Shown one piece after another: positions 5,042 through 8,782 of a DNA stretch of 8,782 bases; the stretch's first letter is position 1; every line of letters begins with the position of its first letter. The notes beneath the pieces are model-generated. The model had not been told where the DNA came from and made no database searches. It was given only the letters and a program-made list of their open reading frames with translations. The DNA is from Hyphomicrobiaceae bacterium (GTDB taxonomy: Bacteria > Pseudomonadota > Alphaproteobacteria > Rhizobiales > MH13), in assembly GCA_020442235.1 (NCBI GenBank), contig JAGRKQ010000267.1, positions 1 to 8,782 of the forward strand, given 5' to 3'. A program made the position numbers and the translations under genes.

Positions 5042-5746
5042 ATGACGGCGATCAAGATCAGCCGCTGGTCCGGCGCGCTGGCCCTTGGTCTTGCCGCGCT
5101 GGCCGCCTGGTGGCTCGCCCCTGCCGACACGCTCCCCGAGGGCGGATCACCGGATGCAGCCCCCGCCCGCGCAGAACGCGCCCCGTTCGATTTCTATGTC
5201 CTCAGCCTTTCCTGGTCGCCGAGCTTCTGTGCCCGCGCCGGCAGCGGCAATGAACTGCAATGCGGCGCCCGCGCCGATCACGGCTTCATCGTTCATGGCC
5301 TGTGGCCGCAGTTTGAAGAAGGCTGGCCGTCTTACTGCGCCCCGATCGGGGAAGGCCCATCGCGCGCAGCGCGGCAGGCGCTTCTGGAGGTCATGCCCTC
5401 ACCGGGCCTGATCGCACATCAATGGGAAAAGCACGGCTCCTGTTCCGGCCTTGCCGCCGACCACTGGGTGGAGGCGATCCTCGCCGCACGGCAAGGGGTC
5501 GTCATCCCCGCCGCATTGCGCGATGCCGAACGCAGCAGAGAAATGACGCCGCGCGCCATCGAGGACGCTTTCCTTGCCGGAAATCCGGGGCTTTCGCGCG
5601 ATGGAATGGCGGTGATCTGTGCCGGACGGCGGCTGATCGAGGTGCGGCTGTGCCTGACACCGGGTCTCGACTTCAGGGGATGCCGGGAAGTGCGCGCGGA
5701 AACCTGCCGGGGGAACGACCCGATTGCGCTTCCCGCAGCGCCCTGA
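5042..5746 (+). CDS. Exported ribonuclease T2 family protein
   Basis: RNase T2 enzymes cut single-stranded RNA through 2',3'-cyclic phosphate intermediates, usually in the periplasm or outside the cell. The 234-residue protein has an N-terminal hydrophobic segment (about 10-26) acting as signal peptide or anchor, an Ala/Pro-rich spacer, and the two active-site segments: CAS I HGLWPQ (85-90, His85) and CAS II HQWEKHGSC (126-134, with Lys130 and His131). Eight Cys (63, 74, 99, 134, 193, 204, 214, 222) suit a disulfide-rich exported fold. The position of the catalytic Glu in CAS II is Gln127, a variant allowed in the family signature. The ATG at 5042 follows the preceding stop by seven bases with only AAAAGG directly before it, so translation is likely coupled. 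The TGA stop lies three bases from the stop of the convergent minus-strand gene. Confidence 0.95.
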   Translation: MTAIKISRWSGALALGLAALAAWWLAPADTLPEGGSPDAAPARAERAPFDFYVLSLSWSPSFCARAGSGNELQCGARADHGFIVHGLWPQFEEGWPSYCAPIGEGPSRAARQALLEVMPSPGLIAHQWEKHGSCSGLAADHWVEAILAARQGVVIPAALRDAERSREMTPRAIEDAFLAGNPGLSRDGMAVICAGRRLIEVRLCLTPGLDFRGCREVRAETCRGNDPIALPAAP

Positions 5747-5749
5747 GGC

Positions 5750-5965
5750 TCACAGCCGCGACAGCGATTCCAGATGCGGGCGCAGATATTCCATGCGGTG
5801 GAAGTCGCCGACGGTCTCGACCATCATCACGGCGTCACGCATCATGGATTTCATTTCCATGTGATAGTTCACCAGCGGCACGTCGAGGGCTTGCGGCCGC
5901 AGATCGGCGAACTGCGGGGAGCCCCACAGGAACGGGATCATCATGAGAACCGAAAGCCGCGTCAT
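5750..5965 (-). CDS. Small Met-rich protein, possibly exported, unrecognised
   Basis: I do not recognise this 71-residue protein. It has ten Met (1, 8, 9, 36, 38, 41, 42, 47, 48, 58) and three His (35, 56, 64), with a cluster NYHMEMKSMMRDAVMM (33-48). Residues 4-14 (LSVLMMIPFLW) are hydrophobic and could be a short signal peptide with a cut near FA-D (19-21). The remainder is probably helical and ends ...EYLRPHLESLSRL. The composition is unlike a random antisense frame, and nothing else occupies the stretch, so a real gene is likely. The ATG at 5965 has AGGG two to three bases upstream (tight); a second possible start is Met8. It ends tail-to-tail with RNase T2 and is divergent from the GST-like gene. 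Confidence 0.6.
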   Translation of the reverse strand: MTRLSVLMMIPFLWGSPQFADLRPQALDVPLVNYHMEMKSMMRDAVMMVETVGDFHRMEYLRPHLESLSRL

Positions 5966-6001
5966 TGCCCTATACCGCCCGACTTCTTGTTGTGGCCGTT
6001 G

Positions 6002-6017
6002 GTGTGTGATGACACAC
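6002..6017. promoter_or_regulatory. Perfect 16-base palindrome between divergent genes (candidate operator)
   Basis: GTGTGT (6002-6007), GATG, ACACAC (6012-6017) is a perfect dyad apart from its four-base centre. It lies 36 bases before the minus-strand start (5965) and 63 bases before the plus-strand start (6081), the right place for a dimeric regulator to control both. The half-site TGT...ACA resembles GntR-type operators, but I cannot name a regulator. Confidence 0.4.
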
Positions 6018-6080
6018 TAGGCGCGACGTTTCAAAAGCTCAGTAAGAGAAACGCTCAAATTTGATTCAAGGAACGCGATC

Positions 6081-6683
6081 ATGATGCGGCTACGCTCTTC
6101 ACCGCCCTCTCCTTTCGGTCGCAAGACCAAGATCGCGGCAAAATACCTCAATCTTTCCAACAAAATAGAGATCGAAGCCACGGAGACCATCAGCCCCGAG
6201 AAGGCTTTCTTAACCGAAAATCCGCTTGGCAAGATTCCTGTTCTTATTCTGGAAGACGGTCGCGTTTTTTACGACAGCCGGGTGATTTTGGAGGTGCTCG
6301 ACCACCTCGCCGGCGGTGGCCGCATCCTGCCCGCCGATCCGGACGCGCGCTTTGCCGCCCTCACCCTTCAGGCCCTGGCCGACGGGCTGATGGATGCCGC
6401 CCTGCTCCAGGTCTATGAGCGCCGGTTCCGCACCGAGGACAAGGTCGACCAGGGCTGGCTCGACCGTCAGGCCGGCAAGGTCGCCCGCGCTCTGGCCGTG
6501 CTCGAAGCCGCCCCGCCTGCCGCCGGTGTCGATGTCGGCACCATCGCCGTTGCCTGCGCCCTCGGTTATCTGGATCTGCGCTTTGCCGGTTCCTGGCGCG
6601 CCGATCATCCCAATCTCGTCGCCTGGCTTGACGCTTTTGAAACCGCCTGCCCGGCCTATGGGCAGACCGCGCCAACCGCGTGA
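6081..6683 (+). CDS. Glutathione S-transferase family protein
   Basis: A 200-residue cytosolic GST-like protein. The thioredoxin-like N-terminal domain (about 3-77) shows RSSPPSPFGRKTKIAAKYLNL, where Ser6/Ser7 occupy the usual catalytic Tyr/Ser/Cys region, then NPLGKIPVLILEDGRVFYDSRVILEVL with cis-Pro53 and the glutathione gamma-glutamyl-binding Asp65-Ser66. The all-helical C-terminal domain (about 88-195) includes WLDRQAGKVARALAVLE and a DVGTIAVACALGYLDLRF helix that matches the N-capping-box region of GSTs. Reaction and substrate cannot be told; members conjugate or reduce electrophiles with glutathione, or serve only as redox helpers. The first of two adjacent ATGs (6081, 6084) is preferred because AAGGA lies eight bases upstream. 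The next gene starts 22 bases after its stop, suggesting an operon. Confidence 0.93.
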   Translation: MMRLRSSPPSPFGRKTKIAAKYLNLSNKIEIEATETISPEKAFLTENPLGKIPVLILEDGRVFYDSRVILEVLDHLAGGGRILPADPDARFAALTLQALADGLMDAALLQVYERRFRTEDKVDQGWLDRQAGKVARALAVLEAAPPAAGVDVGTIAVACALGYLDLRFAGSWRADHPNLVAWLDAFETACPAYGQTAPTA

Positions 6684-6705
6684 CCTTCAGGGAGGACCGC
6701 TTCCG

Positions 6706-7554
6706 ATGTTTCCGCAGATTCCCGTTCCCAGCCAGCGCCACAGTCGCAGCAGCGGTGTTGCCGACGACATCGACTTCGAGATCAAGGGCGCCGAGATGCA
6801 GTTCGTCGAGGTCGAGCTCGACCCCGGTGAATCGGCCATCGCCGAAGCCGGCTCGCTGATGTTCAAGGCCGCCTCCATCTCGATGGATACGATCTTCGGC
6901 GACGGTTCGCCCGCTTCCGGCGGCGGCGGGCTGTTCGGCGCGCTTGCCAGCGCCGGCAAGCGCATCATCACCGGCGAGAGCCTGTTCACCACGGTCTTCA
7001 CCCATCAGGGTCAGGGCAAGGCACGCGTTGCCTTCGCCGCTCCCTATCCCGGCCACATCCTGGCGCTGAGGCTCGCCGATGTCGGCGGCCGGCTGATCTG
7101 TCAGAAGGACAGCTTCCTCTGCGCGGCCAAAGGCGTCTCGCTCGGCATCTTCTTCCAGAAGCGGATCATGACCGGCCTTTTCGGCGGCGAAGGCTTTATC
7201 ATGCAATCGCTGACCGGCGACGGCTGGGTCTTCGTGCATGCCGGCGGCTCCATGGTGCGCCGGGATCTGGCGCCCGGCGAGGTCCTGCACGTCGATACCG
7301 GCTGCGTGACCGCCTTCACCGAAAGCGTGGATTTCGATCTGGAGCGTGCCGGCTCGGTCAAGTCGATGATCTTCGGCGGCGAAGGCGTGTTCTTCGCCAA
7401 GCTGACCGGCCCCGGCACGGTGTGGATGCAGTCTCTGCCCTTCTCGCGCCTGGCCGGCCGGATGCTGGCGGCCGCGCCGCAGACCGGCGGCGGCGGACAG
7501 GGCGAAGGCTCGGTTCTGGGCAGTCTCGGCCGGCTTCTCGACGGCGACAACTGA
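6706..7554 (+). CDS. AIM24 / TIGR00266 family protein
   Basis: The 282-residue protein matches the TIGR00266/AIM24 family, beta-rich proteins with a double-psi-like or jelly-roll core; yeast Aim24 is mitochondrial and affects the MICOS complex, while bacterial members have no established role. Visible family stretches are FEIKGAEMQFVEVELDPGESAIAEAGSLMF (24-53), GESLFTTVFT (90-99), KDSFLCAAKGV (134-144), FFGG-like LFGGEGFIMQSLTGDGWVFVHAGGS (158-182), GEVLHVDTGCVTAF (191-204) and GEGVFFAKLTGPGTVWMQSLPFSRLA (225-250). A Gly-rich run (71-76) and a Gly/Gln-rich C-terminus (260-270) are flexible. There is no signal peptide or membrane segment. The ATG at 6706 follows AGGGAGG (6689-6695) by ten bases, and the frame upstream runs through the GST gene as a shadow. 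It is the last gene before the terminator. Confidence 0.93.
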   Translation: MFPQIPVPSQRHSRSSGVADDIDFEIKGAEMQFVEVELDPGESAIAEAGSLMFKAASISMDTIFGDGSPASGGGGLFGALASAGKRIITGESLFTTVFTHQGQGKARVAFAAPYPGHILALRLADVGGRLICQKDSFLCAAKGVSLGIFFQKRIMTGLFGGEGFIMQSLTGDGWVFVHAGGSMVRRDLAPGEVLHVDTGCVTAFTESVDFDLERAGSVKSMIFGGEGVFFAKLTGPGTVWMQSLPFSRLAGRMLAAAPQTGGGGQGEGSVLGSLGRLLDGDN

Positions 7555-7579
7555 GCGCCGCGGCACAACTTTGAAAGCA

Positions 7580-7606
7580 AAAAGGGCGGCTTGGTGCCGC
7601 CCTTTT
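7580..7606. terminator. Bidirectional intrinsic terminator
   Basis: An 11-base perfect stem (7580-7590 with 7596-7606) closes on the five-base loop TTGGT. The stem core is GGGCGGC/GCCGCCC, with A-run on the left and T-run on the right, so it can act on both strands. It sits between the convergent AIM24-family gene (stop 7554) and the LysM gene (stop 7626) and should end both transcripts. Confidence 0.93.
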
Positions 7607-7625
7607 CTTCATCTGCCGGACCGGA

Positions 7626-8063
7626 TCAGTCCTGCGGCGGAATGCGCAGAACCTGACCCGGATAGATCTTGTCCGGATGCTTCAGCATCGGCTTGTTGGC
7701 CTCGAAGATCGCATTGTACTTGGAGCCGTTGCCGTAGTTCTCGGCAGCGATCTTCCACAGCGTGTCGCCCTTCTGGACGGTGTAGAAGGTGGCTTCGGGC
7801 TGCGGATCTTCGACCGTCAGCGCTTCTTCCACCTTGGCCACGCCCTCGACATTGCCGACGGCGAGCACGATCTTCTCGCGCTCCTCCGAAGACAGGGCCG
7901 CGCCAGAGACCTTCACTGTGTCGCCGACGACCTCGATCTTCACGCGGTCGCCGCCAAGACCATGCTCGGCCAGTTCCTTCTGCAGCGCCTCGGGTGCCGG
8001 GGCATCATCGCCGCCGATCCCGAGTTTCTCGCCAACGGATTTGAGAAAATCGAAAACGCCCAT
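7626..8063 (-). CDS. kbp: LysM-BON domain protein, Kbp/YgaU type
   Basis: The 145-residue protein matches E. coli Kbp (YgaU), a cytoplasmic K+-binding protein of about 149 residues. Order: a short N-terminal MGVFDFLKSVGEKLG, a BON domain (about 25-84; VKIEVVGDTVKVSGAALSSEEREKIVLAVGNVEGV) and a LysM domain (93-142; YTVQKGDTLWKIAAENYG ... NKIFEANKPML-like IFEANKPMLKHPDKIYPGQVLRIP). The last stretch is nearly identical to E. coli as I remember it. There is no signal peptide, as in Kbp. The ATG at 8063 was chosen over an upstream ATG (8078) because the latter lies within the purine-rich ribosome site GAGGGAGAGGA, and MG[LV]F is the family start. Whether K+ binding is kept is inferred from homology only. 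The gene ends at the shared terminator. Confidence 0.94.
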   Translation of the reverse strand: MGVFDFLKSVGEKLGIGGDDAPAPEALQKELAEHGLGGDRVKIEVVGDTVKVSGAALSSEEREKIVLAVGNVEGVAKVEEALTVEDPQPEATFYTVQKGDTLWKIAAENYGNGSKYNAIFEANKPMLKHPDKIYPGQVLRIPPQD

Positions 8064-8119
8064 TCCTCTCCCTCTCATTCATGGGGTTCGGCGCGAGCCT
8101 TGCACCGCATAGGACGAAA

Positions 8120-8150
8120 GGCAAGCGAAAGGACAAGGGCAAGCGAAAGG
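8120..8150. repeat. 13-base direct repeat upstream of the LysM gene
   Basis: GGCAAGCGAAAGG occurs exactly at 8120-8132 and 8138-8150, an 18-base period, within an AG-rich tract (8111-8158) between the beta-barrel stop and the LysM start. On the minus strand each unit reads CCTTTCGCTTGCC, and a TTGTCC about 18 bases before CTATGC could be a poor promoter for the LysM gene. The repeat may be an operator pair or local duplication. Confidence 0.5.
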
Positions 8151-8159
8151 GGGAAGAGA

Positions 8160-8782
8160 TCAGAACCGCAGGCCAAGCCCGGCGCGCAGCGTGTGGCTGG
8201 CAAAGCCGGCGCTGTCGTTCGGTGCGGTGAAGGAAAGGCCGTCATCGCCATAGGCGGTATAGAGATATTCAAGCCGCGTGGTGAAGCGCCCGCCGAGATG
8301 GTTTTCGATACCCGCACCCAGCGCATAACCGATCTGGTTGACGCTGTCGGTCGTGCCGTTGACCGTCACATCGAGACGGCTCACAGCGATGCCGCCGGTT
8401 CCATAGACATGGAACTGATCGAAGGCGGCGCCGAGGCGCCCGCGCACCGTGGACTGCCAGACCTGCTCGACCGTGGCGTTGCCGACGCGTTCGGAAAACG
8501 AGGTGCGCGCCACATCCGCTTCCAGCCCGATGACCACGCCGTCGACCTGGAAATTATAGCCAAAATAGGCCCCGCCCAGTGCGGCGCCGCCGGACCGGTC
8601 AACCGGACCGACTTCCGCCTCGCTCAGCGCATAGCCGGCCAGAACGCCCACCCCGAGTCCCTGCCAGGAGAAGGGGGCACGCGGCACCGGACGCTCGGCG
8701 ACACCGGCCAGCGGGTCGGTGATGATATCGGCGGCCAGGGCCACGGATGTCATCGCGGCCAGAGCGGCGAGGCTGGACAGAA
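8160..8782 (-). CDS. Outer-membrane beta-barrel protein, Omp25/Omp31-like (5' end outside window)
   Basis: At least 206 residues are present; the frame continues past the right edge with no stop and no Met before the edge, so the start lies outside the window. The first visible residues (LSSLAALAAMTSVALAAD) are the h- and c-regions of a Sec signal peptide, with a likely cut at ALA-AD; the internal ATG at 8753 is inside this signal and is not the start. The mature part has alternating strands typical of an eight-stranded barrel: QGLGVGVLAGYALSE, GGAYFGYNFQVDGVVIGLEADV, STVRGRLGAAFDQFHVYGTGGIAVSR, IGYALGAGIENHLGGRFTTRLEYLYTAYG, and the C-terminal HTLRAGLGLRF ending in Phe, the BAM recognition signature. 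This architecture (GLEADV, VRGRLG, YGTGGIA, RLEYLY) matches the Omp25/Omp31/RopB group of Hyphomicrobiales. Likely a structural outer-membrane protein; any porin or adhesion role is unknown. Confidence 0.92.
   Translation of the reverse strand, partial: LSSLAALAAMTSVALAADIITDPLAGVAERPVPRAPFSWQGLGVGVLAGYALSEAEVGPVDRSGGAALGGAYFGYNFQVDGVVIGLEADVARTSFSERVGNATVEQVWQSTVRGRLGAAFDQFHVYGTGGIAVSRLDVTVNGTTDSVNQIGYALGAGIENHLGGRFTTRLEYLYTAYGDDGLSFTAPNDSAGFASHTLRAGLGLRF

Noticed and set aside
4342..5130. Minus-strand open frame of 262 codons opposite rlmJ and the exported protein
   Set aside because: Antisense shadow; the plus strand has a signal peptide, ribosome site and conserved RlmJ motifs.
4621..5746. 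Toxin-immunity pair made of RNase T2 and its neighbour
   Set aside because: RNase T2 is a common housekeeping exported nuclease here without any delivery domain, and the neighbour has its own signal peptide; kept only as a partner hypothesis.
5774..6064. Plus-strand His-rich frame of 96 codons
   Set aside because: It is the complement of the Met-rich gene (Met codons read as His on the other strand) and has no ribosome site.
6361..7566. Long minus-strand open frame (401 codons) opposite the AIM24-family and GST genes
   Set aside because: It is rich in Arg, Ala, His and Gln, has no domain signature and lies wholly antisense to two well-supported genes; high-GC codon bias opens such frames.
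8381..8602. Minus-strand frame inside the beta-barrel gene
   Set aside because: Out-of-frame shadow within a gene with a signal peptide and C-terminal Phe signature.

Overview
The window looks like two bacterial genomes of high GC content joined near position 3200-3700. The left part (1 to about 3200) carries the 5' end of rpsB (minus strand), a small two-helix membrane protein, a crotonase, an FmdB-type zinc-ribbon protein, D-aminoacyl-tRNA deacylase and an RRM RNA-binding protein. Its gene style (GTG/TTG starts on four consecutive plus-strand genes, TAG stops on two) and its protein families suggest an actinobacterium or a high-GC Chloroflexota member; I cannot separate these by eye. The right part (about 3700 to 8782) carries rlmJ, a small exported cysteine protein, ribonuclease T2, a small Met-rich protein, a GST-like protein, an AIM24/TIGR00266 protein, a LysM-BON protein (Kbp/YgaU type) and an Omp25/Omp31-like beta-barrel. 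All its visible starts are ATG, all its stops are TGA, and the families are typical of Alphaproteobacteria, probably Hyphomicrobiales (Rhizobiales).

The join falls in or just after one open reading frame (2965-3690) that encodes RRM, a Gly/Tyr/Arg repeat, a cold-shock domain and an acidic tail. The RRM half fits the left genome and the cold-shock half looks alphaproteobacterial. Between them is an exact 25-base direct repeat in Gly codons, an obvious place for an assembly misjoin. The frame is intact, so a true RRM-CSD fusion or horizontal transfer cannot be excluded from sequence alone.

Layout: rpsB(-, cut by left edge) | membrane protein(+) | crotonase(+) | fmdB-like(+) | dtd(+) | about 200-base hairpin-rich leader | RRM-Gly-CSD(+) | rlmJ(+) | exported 4-Cys protein(+) | RNase T2(+) || Met-rich small protein(-) | palindrome in the divergent gap | GST-like(+) | AIM24 family(+) | bidirectional terminator | kbp/ygaU-like(-) | beta-barrel(-, cut by right edge). 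No gene-free stretch exceeds 300 bases; the largest gaps are 312-522 and 2763-2964.

Functionally these are mostly housekeeping and envelope genes: translation and RNA handling (S2, Dtd, RRM/CSD protein, RlmJ), acyl-CoA chemistry, exported RNA degradation, redox or conjugation chemistry, and cell-envelope proteins. I see no CRISPR array, transposase, tRNA, rRNA or recognisable defence system.
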